The notes beneath the pieces are model-generated. The model was not told the origin of the DNA, ran no database searches, and saw nothing but the letters and a program-made list of their open reading frames with translations. From the NCBI GenBank assembly GCA_011192125.1, contig DUEL01000034.1, positions 1 through 59,240 of the forward strand: a stretch of 59,240 bases of DNA. The letters run 5' to 3'. Position 1 is the stretch's first letter. Each line of letters opens with the position of its first letter. Source of the stretch: Thermoflexia bacterium (GTDB lineage Bacteria > Chloroflexota > Anaerolineae > B4-G1 > DUEL01). Both the position numbers and the translations under genes were made by a program. Shown here one piece after another: positions 32,081 through 40,692 of this stretch.

Positions 32081-33400
32081 ATGACCGATCGAAAACCCGT
32101 CTCGCGTGCTTTGGTCGTCGGTGCCGGCATCGCCGGGATGCAAGCGGCACTGGACATCGCTAACGCCGGCTACGAGGTCGTCCTGGTGGAGCGGCTGCCC
32201 TCCATCGGGGGGCGGATGGCCCAACTCTCGGAGACCTTCCCCACGCTGGACTGCTCCCAATGTATTCTGACTCCACGGACGGTCGAAGTCGGCCACCACG
32301 ACCGGATCCAGCTGCTGACATACGCCGAGGTGGAGTCGATCTCGGGACAGGTGGGGAACTTCCGGGTCCGCATCCGCCGCCATGCAGCCTACGTAGACTG
32401 GGAGAAGTGCACAGGGTGCGGCCTTTGCCAGGAAAAGTGCCCCAAGAAGGTCCCGGCCGAGTTCCAGCGCGGCATCGGCGTCCGCAAGGCGATCTACACC
32501 TTATCGCCCCAGGCGGTGCCCAACAAGCCGGTGATCGACCGGGAGGCCTGCATCTTCTTCCAGCGGGGCAAGTGCCGCGCCTGCGAGAAGTTCTGCCCCA
32601 CGCAGGCCATCGCCTACGACCAGGAGGACGCCTTCATCGAGACAGAGGTAGGGGCGATCATCGTCGCCACGGGGTACGACCTGTACGGGCTGGACAGGAT
32701 GTCCGAGTACGGCGGAGGGAAGGTCCCCGACGTCATCGACGCCCTGGCCTTCGAGCGGCTGCTCTCCGCCTCCGGCCCCACCTCCGGCAAGGTCCGCCGC
32801 CCCTCCGACGGGAAGGTCCCCGAGGAGGTGGTCTTCGTCCAGTGCGCGGGCTCCCGCGCGCCGGAGCGCCACAACCCCCATTGCTCTAAGATCTGCTGCA
32901 TGTACACCGCCAAGCAGGCCATCCTCTACCGCCACCGAGTACACGACGGTCAGGCCTACATTTTCTACATCGACATCCGCGCCGGCGGCAAGGGGTACGA
33001 CGAGTTCACCCAACGGGCGATGGAAGAGGAACGGGTCATCTACCTGCGGGGCAAGGTCTCCCGGGTCTTCCGCGATGGAGACAAGGTGATGGTCTTCGGG
33101 GCAGACACGCTGAGCGGGCGGCAGGTGCGGATCGCAGCCGATATGGTAGTCCTGGCCCCGGCCATCATCCCCCGCCCGACCACTCGCCGACTGGCCGAGA
33201 TGCTGGGGATCGAGGTGGACGACGCCGGGTGGCTCGTCGCTGCCAACGGCAACATGCGGCCAGTGGAGACGGGGCGGGAGGGGGTCTTCCTCGCCGGGAC
33301 GGGCACGGGGCCGATGGACATCCCCGAGACGGTGGCCCACGCCTCCGGCGCGGCGGCCAAGGTGCTGGAACTCTTCTCCCGCTGGGGAAGTGAGGCGTGA
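32081..33400 (+). CDS. HdrA/QmoA-like FAD and iron-sulfur protein
   Basis: 439 residues. The N-terminal FAD-binding motif VVGAGIAGMQAALDIA is followed by an HdrA cysteine signature (TLDCSQCILTPR), two ferredoxin-type clusters (CTGCGLCQEKCPKK; CRACEKFCPTQAI) and HCSKICCMYTAKQA. HdrA-type proteins are flavin hubs that transfer or bifurcate electrons to heterodisulfide-reductase-like or quinone complexes. It is shorter than full HdrA (about 650 residues), lacking the extra C-terminal cluster domains, and no hdrB/hdrC is near. The residue that is selenocysteine in some methanogen HdrA is an ordinary Cys here. Confidence 0.88.
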   Translation: MTDRKPVSRALVVGAGIAGMQAALDIANAGYEVVLVERLPSIGGRMAQLSETFPTLDCSQCILTPRTVEVGHHDRIQLLTYAEVESISGQVGNFRVRIRRHAAYVDWEKCTGCGLCQEKCPKKVPAEFQRGIGVRKAIYTLSPQAVPNKPVIDREACIFFQRGKCRACEKFCPTQAIAYDQEDAFIETEVGAIIVATGYDLYGLDRMSEYGGGKVPDVIDALAFERLLSASGPTSGKVRRPSDGKVPEEVVFVQCAGSRAPERHNPHCSKICCMYTAKQAILYRHRVHDGQAYIFYIDIRAGGKGYDEFTQRAMEEERVIYLRGKVSRVFRDGDKVMVFGADTLSGRQVRIAADMVVLAPAIIPRPTTRRLAEMLGIEVDDAGWLVAANGNMRPVETGREGVFLAGTGTGPMDIPETVAHASGAAAKVLELFSRWGSEA

Positions 33401-33406
33401 GGTTTT

Positions 33407-33480
<74 letters not shown>

Positions 33481-33488
33481 CTGTGTTT

Positions 33489-34412
33489 TTAGACCACGGC
33501 TCCGATGGTCAGGCAGACGAAGGAGCCGAGCATATAGATGGACGCGGCTTTGAACAGCCGCCAGTTGAGCCGCTCGGACGGTCGGACCAGGACCGCCACG
33601 GACATCCCCGAAAGGCCCAACCCCATCACGAAAAGGACCACCAACGCCACTGGATGGATCCCCAGCAGCCACCCCGCCGTCCCCAGCGCTACCGCTGCGC
33701 CCAGGGAGGCCACGGCCACCGTCCTACGGGTCGCGCGAGGGCCGTAGACGTTCGGCCAGACCGGCACGCCGGCTAGGCGATACTCCCTGGCGTAGTGGGT
33801 CGCCAGGGTCAGGATATGGGAGGGGATCCACAGCAAGACCCCGACAGCGAGGAGCACGCCGACCGCGTCCACCCGTCCCAGGGCCAGCGCCCGGCCGGCC
33901 ATCGCGGGCATCCCGCCGGAGATCCCCCCGAACAGGATGGAGAGAGGGGTCCGCCGCTTCAGCCAGAGGGTGTACACCGCCAGGTCGAGCGCGAAGCCCG
34001 CGCTGACCAACAGACCGAACAGGGGCCGAAGGGCCCAGGCCAGCGCCAGCCCAGGGACGGCGAGGAGGAGCCCGAAGGTCATCGCTGCGCGGGGGGAGAT
34101 CGCCCGGGAGGGGATGGGACGGCGGGCCGTGCGGTCCATCCGGGCGTCGATGTCCCGGTCGATCACCATGTTGAGCGCAGTACATCCGGCGATGGAACCC
34201 AACAACGCTAACCCACCCAGGGTCAACTCACCCCAATCGACCGCCCCCGGCAGGGTGAGGGCGTAAGCGCAGACCCCAGTGACCAGCAGGAGCATCGTCT
34301 GAAGAGGCTTGGTCAGCGCGAGGAACTGCCGGGCCCTCTGGGCCAGGACACGGGTCTGCGGTTCAGGGATCGATCGGTCAATAGCCGACGGCCCATCCGA
34401 TTCCGGTCTCAT
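33489..34412 (-). CDS. ctaB: Heme O synthase (protoheme IX farnesyltransferase)
   Basis: 307 residues, nine or so membrane helices, UbiA superfamily. The CtaB signature NMVIDRDIDARMDRTARRPI (aspartate-rich prenyl-diphosphate site) is intact, and the second conserved region is ATHYAREYRLAGVPVWP. It farnesylates heme b to heme O for a heme-copper oxidase, which implies aerobic respiration. Start ATG 34412 with TTAAGGAGG upstream. It stands alone on its strand, between two copies of the 26-nt-arm repeat. Confidence 0.93.
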   Translation of the reverse strand: MRPESDGPSAIDRSIPEPQTRVLAQRARQFLALTKPLQTMLLLVTGVCAYALTLPGAVDWGELTLGGLALLGSIAGCTALNMVIDRDIDARMDRTARRPIPSRAISPRAAMTFGLLLAVPGLALAWALRPLFGLLVSAGFALDLAVYTLWLKRRTPLSILFGGISGGMPAMAGRALALGRVDAVGVLLAVGVLLWIPSHILTLATHYAREYRLAGVPVWPNVYGPRATRRTVAVASLGAAVALGTAGWLLGIHPVALVVLFVMGLGLSGMSVAVLVRPSERLNWRLFKAASIYMLGSFVCLTIGAVV

Positions 34413-34435
34413 CGATCATTCCTCCTTAAAGAAAA

Positions 34436-34461
34436 CTCTGCGCCCCCTGCGCCTCCGCGGT
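34436..34461. repeat. Single arm of the 26-nt-arm repeat
   Basis: CTCTGCGCCCCCTGCGCCTC plus CGCGGT corresponds to the right arm of the family; no matching left arm is found nearby. It lies in the 56-bp gap between ctaB and rsfS. Confidence 0.6.
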
Positions 34462-34468
34462 GAGACAC

Positions 34469-34855
34469 CTACTGAATACGCACCACGACGTGCCCATCCC
34501 GCCACAACCCCTCCAGGTCGTAGTAAACCCGCAGTTCGGGGGCAAACAGATGGACGACGACGGAGCCGTAGTCCATCAAAATCCAGCCGGACGAGGGATC
34601 GCCCTCGATGTGAAGGGGAAGGATCCCCAGCGACTTCTTGGTCATCTCGCGCACGGCGGCCAAGAGCGCGTCCAACTGCCGTTCGGTGGTGCCGCTGCAG
34701 ATGATAAAATAATCGGTCAACGTGGTAAGGCCACGGAGGTCCAAGAGGATAATGTCCTCCCCCTTCTTATCGACGATCACGTCCACGATCCTCCGGGCCA
34801 GGTCGATCGGTTCCAGTTCGTCCCTCCTCACTTGCTCAGCGTCCGATGTTCCCAC
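34469..34855 (-). CDS. rsfS: Ribosomal silencing factor RsfS
   Basis: 128 residues. The RsfS/YbeB family pattern is clear: DKKGEDIILLDLRGLTTLTDYFIICSG, TERQLDALLAAV (shown split), GWILMDYGSVVVHLF and YYDLEGLW. RsfS binds ribosomal protein uL14 and blocks subunit joining when nutrients are scarce. The GTG at 34855 gives a 28-bp overlap with the asparaginase gene; a GTG at 34831, overlapping its stop as GTGA, is an equally good start giving 120 residues. In many bacteria rsfS sits by nadD; here it ends an smc operon. Confidence 0.93.
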   Translation of the reverse strand: MGTSDAEQVRRDELEPIDLARRIVDVIVDKKGEDIILLDLRGLTTLTDYFIICSGTTERQLDALLAAVREMTKKSLGILPLHIEGDPSSGWILMDYGSVVVHLFAPELRVYYDLEGLWRDGHVVVRIQ

Positions 34856-35808
34856 AGCCTCGCCACCTCCTCAGGGCTACTCGCACTTCCCAGGACAACC
34901 ATCAAGCGGATGCGGGCTTTCTGACCGTTGAGATGGGGGGAGAAGAGACAGCCCAACTCGCGCAGGGTCCGATGGCCCCCCTTATAGCCATAGCCGTCCC
35001 ACACCCGTCCGCTGGGACAACGGCTGGCGACGACCACGGTCACCCCCTGCGCCACAGCCTGTTCGATAGCCGGCAGCCACCAGGGGGGGATCCGCCCGCC
35101 GCCCAACCCTTCCAGCACAATCCCCCTCACGCCCCGGTGCAGGGCATCCTCCAACGGATCGGCCGGCATTCCGACCCCCAGTTTGATCAGCGCGACCCGC
35201 TTCTCCAGCCGGGAGCAGGGGATCACCTCCCGCTCCAGCCGCCAGGGGATGTGGACCCGGTCCCCCTCGACACGGCCCAGGGGCCCCCATCCGGGCGACT
35301 GGAAGGTGGCGGTGGAGAGGGTGTCCATCTTGGTGACGAAGCGGGCGGCGTGGATCTCATCGTTCAGGACCACCACAGTTCCTAATCCCCGTGCCTGGGA
35401 ACTGGCGGCGACCCGGATCGACGCCCAGAGGTTGGCCGGACCCTCGTAGCCGAGGTCGGAGGCGGACCGCATCGCGCCGGTAACCACGATGGGGGTCTCC
35501 CCCGGCACCGTCAGGTCGAGCAGGTAGGCGGTCTCCTCCAGCGTGTCGGTCCCATGGGTGATCACCACCCCGTCCACCTGGGGATCCGCAGCCCACGCGG
35601 CCGTCCGCTCCCGGATCTGCCACAGGGTTTCGACGGTGAAGTGGGAACTGGGCAGGCTGCAGACCGCTTCCAGCGCCAGTTCCGGCGCGCCTGGCGGGAG
35701 AGAGGCCGCCAGTTCCTCGGGGCCCAACAACGGAACAGGCCCCCCAGCCTCGGGATCGTACCGCATCGCGACGGTTCCTCCGGTCGTCAGCACAGCGATG
35801 CGACCCAT
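34828..35808 (-). CDS. ansA: L-asparaginase
   Basis: 326 residues. Both active-site threonine regions are present: VLTTGGTVAM near the N-terminus and the VVITHGTDTLEETAY motif. There is no signal peptide, so it is probably cytoplasmic type I, hydrolysing asparagine to aspartate and ammonia. Its ATG follows the smc stop with no gap, and it overlaps rsfS, so the three genes form one transcript. The tail carries a conserved ELGCLFSPHLNGQKARIRLM segment. The symbol is assigned by family only. Confidence 0.9.
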   Translation of the reverse strand: MGRIAVLTTGGTVAMRYDPEAGGPVPLLGPEELAASLPPGAPELALEAVCSLPSSHFTVETLWQIRERTAAWAADPQVDGVVITHGTDTLEETAYLLDLTVPGETPIVVTGAMRSASDLGYEGPANLWASIRVAASSQARGLGTVVVLNDEIHAARFVTKMDTLSTATFQSPGWGPLGRVEGDRVHIPWRLEREVIPCSRLEKRVALIKLGVGMPADPLEDALHRGVRGIVLEGLGGGRIPPWWLPAIEQAVAQGVTVVVASRCPSGRVWDGYGYKGGHRTLRELGCLFSPHLNGQKARIRLMVVLGSASSPEEVARLWEHRTLSK

Positions 35809-38800
35809 CTATTTCTCCTCCACGTCGTGGCCCTCCAGTCGCAGGGAAACCACCTGGGAGACCCCGTCGGAACCCATCGAGATGCCGTACACCGTGTCGG
35901 CCGCCTCGACGGTGCCCCGGTTGTGGGTGATGACGATGAACTGCGTGCGGGAGGAGAGCTCCTCCAACATCGCCCGAAAGCGGGCCACGTTGGCCTCGTC
36001 CAGCATCGCGTCCACCTCGTCTAACACGCAGAAGGGGGTAGGACGGACCTGGAGGATGGCGAAGATGAGGGCGGCGGCGGTCAGCGCTCGTTCCCCACCG
36101 GAGAGCAGCGCCAGGCTCTGGAGCCGCTTCCCCGGTGGTCGCGCGACGATCTCCACCCCGGTCGTCATCAGATCGTCCGGGTCGGTCAGTTCCAAGCGGG
36201 CCGTGCCGCCGTTGAAGAGCCGGGTGAAGGTCTCTTCGAAGGCTGCAGCGATGGCGTCGAACGTCTCCCGGAAAGCCTGCTCCATCATCCGGTCCAGATC
36301 GGCGATCACCTCCCGCAACCGCTCGGAGGCGGCCTCCAGGTCGGCGACCTGCTCCGAGAGGAACCGGTATCGCTCCATCGCTTCGTCGTATTCCTGAGGG
36401 GCATTGGGATTGACCGGCCCCAACTGGTGGAGGCGGACCTTGAGGCGCTGGATCTCCTCTTGCAGTCCCTCGGGCAGCACCTCGACCACCGGCAGCGGAG
36501 AGACCAGCGGGCGAAGGGGGAGAGGGGTCTGGGTGGTGACCTCCTCGGCCACCTCCAGTTCGACCAGGCCCAGTTCCTCCCGGATGCGCTCCTGGAGGCG
36601 GGTCAGTTGGTCCTCACAGCGGGCCAGGTCCAGCCGGGCGGCGTTCAGAAGAGCCTCCGCGCCGCGCACCCGCTGGCGGCACCGCTGCTCCTCCGCCATC
36701 AGACGGCTCTCTTCCTCGCTGAGTCGGCTCAACTCCGCCTCGGCCGGCCCGATGCGGGACCGGGCTTCGATCCGTTCCCGCTCGAACGTCTCCGTCTCCT
36801 CCTTCAGTTGGGCCAGCCGTCGTTGAGCCGCTTCGTACTCCTCCTGCAGCCGCTGCGCCCGCTCCTCCTGGGCTACGATCTGAGCCTTGAGCCGCTCCAG
36901 GATGGAGAGTTCCCGCTGAAGAAGGAGCCGCTGGTTCTCCAAGGCCTGCTGGGCGACCGCCAACTCAGTGCGGGCCTCAGCAAGCGGGCCGGACTCGGCC
37001 TGGGCGACCGCCTGAGCAGCGACATGGGCCTCCTGCTCCACCTTCTGGAGAGCCGTCTGCAGGGTCTCGATCTTCTCCTTGACCTTCCGGATCTCCTTTT
37101 CCCGCTCCTCCCGCCGCTGGCGGGCCGCTTGAAGTTTCCCGGGCAGGGCCTGCCAGGCCCGTTCCTGGGCCAGTGCTCCCCTACCCTCTCTGCCCAGGAC
37201 AACCGCTCCTTCAGCGGTGATGACCTCGCCCGCGCGGGTGACGCACCGGCTGCCGGGAGGGAGATGGGGGAGGAGAGAGCGAGCCGTCTTCAGATCCGGC
37301 ACTAACAAAGTAGCGCCCAAGATCGCCTCGACCGCTGGGCGAAGCGCCGGGTCGCAGGAGACGACGTCGGCGGCGCGCACCGCTCCTTCGGGGAGATCAA
37401 CGGACGGGGGGCGAAGATCGCTCAGCGGCAGGAGGGCCGCCCGCTCGTCGGGTGGGAGCCGCCGCCGGGCCTCATCGACCACATCCCAACCTTCTACCAC
37501 CAGGGCCTGGGCCAGTGGGCCGAGGGCAGCCTCGACCGCTGTCTCCCACTCCTCAGGGACGCGGATCCGCGCGCTCAGCACCCCCCTCACGCCAGAAAGC
37601 CTCGCCTGGAGAAGGGAACGTGCCCCACGGCCAGTGCCGGTTCCCTCCTCACGGAGGTAGGCCAGGAGTTCCTGCTCCGCCTGGAGACGGACCTCCTCGG
37701 CCTGGGCGTCGTTCCGCTCGGCCTCCAGCCGGGCCAGCCGGGCCTGGAGGGCTTCGACCTCTTTCTGGATCTGGACCCGGCGGGCGGTCCGGCGGCTCGC
37801 CTCTTCCTGCAGCCGATGATGCTCCTTTTGGAGGGCAGCAAGACGGCGCTCCTGGGCCTCCACCTGGGCGCGGAGCTCCTCTACCCGCCCCCGCGCTGCC
37901 TCGACCCGGCGGCTCTGGGCATCCCGCTGGGCGCGCAGGGGCTCCAGTTCCTGGAGCACCTGCTCCCGCTGGGCGACCAGCAACCGGCTGCGCTCGGTGA
38001 GGGTGGCCAGTTCCCGCTGGGCTGCGTCGGCCCGATCGTGCAGGTCCGCCGTCCGTCGGTAGAGGTCGCGCAGGTGGGTCCGAAGTTCGGCCTGCCGTGC
38101 ACGAAGTTCGGCGAGACGGGAGGCGACCTCCTCGGTCTCCGATTGCCGGTCGGTCAGTTCGGCCTCCAACCGCCGGACGCGCTCCTGGACATCGCGCAGC
38201 CTCTCTTGAGCCTGCCCCCACTGGTAGCCGTACCAGGTGCGCAGGAGACGGGTCAAGTACCCGCTGAGCCGTTCGTACTCCTGGAACTGCTCGACCTGCT
38301 TTTCCAACCGGCGGAGGCGGGGTTCCACCTCGCTGAGGATATCGTGGACCCGCTCCAGGTTGCGCTCGGTCTCGTCCAGACGGGCGGAGGCCTCTTCCCG
38401 CTGTGCCCGATAGACGGCGATGCCGGCCGCCTCCTCGAAAAGGGCGCGCCGTTCCTGGGGACGGAGAGAGAGGGCGGTGTCGACCAGCCCCTGTCCGATG
38501 ACGGCGTAGGTACGCTGGCTCAGGCCGCTCTCGGCGAGAAGATGGTTGAGGTCCCGCAACCGGACCCGCTGTCCGTTGAGGAGGTATTCGCTCTCACCCG
38601 ATCGGTAGGCACGGCGGCCGATGGTCACCTCGGTGTAGTCGATGGGGAGCCAGCCGCCGCTGTTGTCCAGGGTGAGGAGGACCTCCGCCATGCCGGCCCG
38701 GGCCCGCCGCTTGCCGCCGGAGAAGATCATATCCTGGGTGCTCTTCCCCCGCAGCGCGCGGAGGCTCTGTTCACCCAGCGCCCAGCGGATGGCATCGGCG

Positions 38801-38919
38801 ATGTTCGATTTGCCGGAGCCGTTCGGGCCGACGATGGCAGTGATACCGCCCGGGAAGAGAAACTCCGTTCGATTGGCGAACGACTTATATCCCTGGAGTT
38901 CCAGTCGCTTCAGTCGCAT
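35809..38919 (-). CDS. smc: Chromosome partition protein SMC
   Basis: 1036 residues. The N-terminal ATPase part has GYKSFANRTEFLFPGGITAI and Walker A VGPNGSGKSN; long coiled coils flank a hinge (about 430-560; GVRGVLSARIRVPEEWETAV); the C-terminal part has the ABC signature LSGGERALTA and Walker B FCVLDEVDAML. It organises and segregates the chromosome with ScpA/ScpB, which are not in the window. It is about 140 residues shorter than the usual 1180, with the loss in the coiled coils and not the motor. ATG 38919 follows a strong promoter by 12 bp and lacks a Shine-Dalgarno. Confidence 0.95.
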   Translation of the reverse strand: MRLKRLELQGYKSFANRTEFLFPGGITAIVGPNGSGKSNIADAIRWALGEQSLRALRGKSTQDMIFSGGKRRARAGMAEVLLTLDNSGGWLPIDYTEVTIGRRAYRSGESEYLLNGQRVRLRDLNHLLAESGLSQRTYAVIGQGLVDTALSLRPQERRALFEEAAGIAVYRAQREEASARLDETERNLERVHDILSEVEPRLRRLEKQVEQFQEYERLSGYLTRLLRTWYGYQWGQAQERLRDVQERVRRLEAELTDRQSETEEVASRLAELRARQAELRTHLRDLYRRTADLHDRADAAQRELATLTERSRLLVAQREQVLQELEPLRAQRDAQSRRVEAARGRVEELRAQVEAQERRLAALQKEHHRLQEEASRRTARRVQIQKEVEALQARLARLEAERNDAQAEEVRLQAEQELLAYLREEGTGTGRGARSLLQARLSGVRGVLSARIRVPEEWETAVEAALGPLAQALVVEGWDVVDEARRRLPPDERAALLPLSDLRPPSVDLPEGAVRAADVVSCDPALRPAVEAILGATLLVPDLKTARSLLPHLPPGSRCVTRAGEVITAEGAVVLGREGRGALAQERAWQALPGKLQAARQRREEREKEIRKVKEKIETLQTALQKVEQEAHVAAQAVAQAESGPLAEARTELAVAQQALENQRLLLQRELSILERLKAQIVAQEERAQRLQEEYEAAQRRLAQLKEETETFERERIEARSRIGPAEAELSRLSEEESRLMAEEQRCRQRVRGAEALLNAARLDLARCEDQLTRLQERIREELGLVELEVAEEVTTQTPLPLRPLVSPLPVVEVLPEGLQEEIQRLKVRLHQLGPVNPNAPQEYDEAMERYRFLSEQVADLEAASERLREVIADLDRMMEQAFRETFDAIAAAFEETFTRLFNGGTARLELTDPDDLMTTGVEIVARPPGKRLQSLALLSGGERALTAAALIFAILQVRPTPFCVLDEVDAMLDEANVARFRAMLEELSSRTQFIVITHNRGTVEAADTVYGISMGSDGVSQVVSLRLEGHDVEEK

Positions 38920-38931
38920 AAACGCGAGGGG

Positions 38932-38960
38932 AGTATACCTTGCTTTGGGGGGGCTGTCAA
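38932..38960 (-). promoter_or_regulatory. smc promoter (near-leaderless)
   Basis: Minus-strand TTGACA (38960-38955), exact 17-bp spacer, TATACT (38937-38932). The predicted start near 38925 leaves about six bases before ATG 38919 and no room for a Shine-Dalgarno. It diverges from the methionine adenosyltransferase promoter, with about 40 bp between the -35 boxes. Confidence 0.8.
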
Positions 38961-39002
38961 TCACGGAGCAAGGAGCAGAGGAGCAAAGGAGCAGGAGTTT
39001 CC

Positions 39003-39030
39003 TTGACAATTTTCGTTTCTATGGTATCAT
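39003..39030 (+). promoter_or_regulatory. Promoter upstream of the SAM riboswitch
   Basis: TTGACA (39003-39008), 16-bp spacer, TATCAT (39025-39030) preceded by TGG (extended -10). The predicted start is near 39037, about 24 nt before the riboswitch. Confidence 0.8.
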
Positions 39031-39060
39031 CCATCCAACAATCTAATAGCCCTGGCGGCC

Positions 39061-39173
39061 CTCTTATCCAGAGAGGCGGAGGGACCGGCCCTGTGAAGCC
39101 TCGGCAACCAGCCGGTAGCAGACGACCGGCCAGGTGCCAATTCCGGCAGAACGTGGGTTCTGGAAGATAAGAG
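39061..39173 (+). promoter_or_regulatory. SAM-I (S-box) riboswitch
   Basis: Classic S-box layout: the P1 stem is CTCTTATC (39061-39068) with GATAAGAG (39166-39173); then AGAGAGGCGGAGGGACCGGC, GATGAAGCC-like TGTGAAGCC, CGGCAACC and GGTGCCAATTCC in the conserved order. SAM binding should stabilise P1 and favour the downstream terminator, lowering expression of the SAM synthetase gene: negative feedback. Confidence 0.96.
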
Positions 39174-39190
39174 GTGGCGCGCCCGTCGTG

Positions 39191-39222
39191 CCCCTTCTGT
39201 CGTCCAGGAGGGGGATTTTTTT
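39191..39222 (+). terminator. Riboswitch-controlled intrinsic terminator
   Basis: CCCCTTCT (39191-39198) pairs with AGGAGGGG (39206-39213), one G-T pair, followed by a run of seven T (39216-39222). It lies between the SAM-I aptamer and the coding region, as expected for transcriptional attenuation. Confidence 0.9.
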
Positions 39223-39275
39223 GTCGATCGGGGCAGCCGTCCTCTCCGCGGCCGCCCGGGGGAAAGGAGACCAAG

Positions 39276-40463
39276 GTGGCAGAGAGAAACATCGTCGTGA
39301 CGGAGGCCATAGGTCCGTACATCGAGGACCTGCCCGTCGAGATCGTCGAGCGGAAGGGGATCGGCCATCCCGATAGCATCTGCGACGGCATCGCCGAGCG
39401 GATCTCGGTCGAGTACAGCCGCTGGTGCCAGGAGAACCTCGGGACCCTCCTCCACCACAACTTCGACAAGGTCCAACTGGTGGCCGGAGAGGTGGAGATC
39501 GGCTACGGGGGCGGCCACATGATCCGGCCCATCCGCATCCAGATCGCCGGTCGGGGCACGCCCACCTACAAGGGACGGAAGATCCCACTCGACTCCATCG
39601 CCATCGAAGCGGCCCGCAAGCACATCCGGGAGACGATGCGCTACCTCGATCCCGACCGGCATATGGTCATCGACTCCTTCGTCGGGCGCGGCGCGGAGGA
39701 ACTGGCCTACGTGGTCGATCAGGTGACGGCCAACGACACCAGTTTCGGCGTCAGCCACTGGCCCCGCTCGGGGCTGGAGCGGGCGGTGTACGAAACCTCC
39801 CGCTACATCAATTTTGAATTGATCGATCAGTTCCCCATCGGTGAGGACGTGAAGGTGATGGGGGCCCGGCAGGGCGACAGGATGGTCCTCACCGTCGCCC
39901 TACCCTTCATCGCCGAGCGGATCCACGACGCCGCGGAGTACCTCGAGGCCCGGCAGGCGGCCCAGGAGGCGATCCAGACCTTCGCCGCCGGGCTGGACAC
40001 CCGCGAGGTGGTGGTCCACGTCAACACCGCCGACGACGTGGACGCCGGAGCGGTCTATCTGACCCTCACCGGCACCTCGGCGGAGATGGGGGACGACGGA
40101 GCGGTCGGCCGGGGGAACCGAGTGAACGGCCTGATCACCCCCTTCCGCGCCACCAGTCTGGAGGCGGCCTGCGGCAAGAACCCCATCTCCCACGTGGGGA
40201 AGGTCTATAACGTGCTGGCGATGCTGGCGGCGAAGGAGATCGTGGAGCGGGTACCCACGGTGAAGGAGGCCACCGTCTATCTGCTCTCCCAGATCGGCGC
40301 GCCGCTGGACCAGCCGCTGGTTGCCACCGCCTACGTCCGCCCTGCCTCCGGCGGTCTCACCCCCAGCATCCAGGCGGACGTGCAGGCGATCCTGGACGAG
40401 CAATTGGCCCAGGTCCACACGGTGCGGGACCGGATCCTGCGGCGGGAGTTCCCGCTGTTCTAG
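39276..40463 (+). CDS. mat: Archaeal-type methionine adenosyltransferase
   Basis: 395 residues. The sequence matches the archaeal SAM synthetase family (PF01941 type), not bacterial Met[38 protein letters not shown] (pattern) and [12 protein letters not shown] are diagnostic, and the length of about 400 fits. It makes SAM from methionine and ATP in the cytosol. GTG 39276 has AAAGGAGA six nt upstream. Control by a bacterial SAM-I riboswitch confirms the function. Together these suggest an enzyme of archaeal ancestry placed under bacterial regulation; the ancestry is inferred from family resemblance. Confidence 0.93.
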   Translation: MAERNIVVTEAIGPYIEDLPVEIVERKGIGHPDSICDGIAERISVEYSRWCQENLGTLLHHNFDKVQLVAGEVEIGYGGGHMIRPIRIQIAGRGTPTYKGRKIPLDSIAIEAARKHIRETMRYLDPDRHMVIDSFVGRGAEELAYVVDQVTANDTSFGVSHWPRSGLERAVYETSRYINFELIDQFPIGEDVKVMGARQGDRMVLTVALPFIAERIHDAAEYLEARQAAQEAIQTFAAGLDTREVVVHVNTADDVDAGAVYLTLTGTSAEMGDDGAVGRGNRVNGLITPFRATSLEAACGKNPISHVGKVYNVLAMLAAKEIVERVPTVKEATVYLLSQIGAPLDQPLVATAYVRPASGGLTPSIQADVQAILDEQLAQVHTVRDRILRREFPLF

Positions 40464-40468
40464 AAAAA

Positions 40469-40692
40469 ACCACAGAGACGCAGAGGGCGCAGGGTTTATT
40501 TTATGGGCTAGCTACCCGACAGTTTGCCAGCCTCCCGCAGGTTAATGCACGGCTTGACAGCACAAGTGATCAGCCCAAGCACCCTTCACGGCGCACTCGG
40601 GTGCGCCGTAGGGAACCTGCGGGAGGCTCTCCTCAAAGGTGTCAGGTGGCTGGTTTGATGGGGAATCTCTGCGTCCTCTGTGCCTCTGGGGT
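40469..40692. repeat. Split 26-nt-arm repeat enclosing another palindrome
   Basis: The left arm starts ACCACAGAGACGCAGAGGGC (40469-40494) and the right arm starts CTCTGCGTCCTCTGTGCC (40667-40692), now 172 nt apart with a CCTCCCGCAGG element between them. The right arm overlaps the first base of the threonine synthase stop codon. It fills the gap between convergent genes. Confidence 0.75.
40529..40628. repeat. Nested palindrome with CCTCCCGCAGGTT arms
   Basis: AGCCTCCCGCAGGTT (40529-40543) and AACCTGCGGGAGGCT (40614-40628) are perfect 15-nt inverted repeats. Within lies ACGGCGCAC-TCGG-GTGCGCCGT (40588-40609), a perfect 9-bp hairpin with a four-base loop, and a weaker GCTTG/CAAGC pair (40552-40556/40576-40580). 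It shares the CCTCCCGCAGG core with 15677-15770. Its insertion appears to have split a 26-nt-arm repeat. Confidence 0.75.

Noticed and set aside
34828..34855. RsfS gene as part of the asparaginase frame
   Set aside because: The overlap is small and in a different frame; RsfS has its own family motifs.
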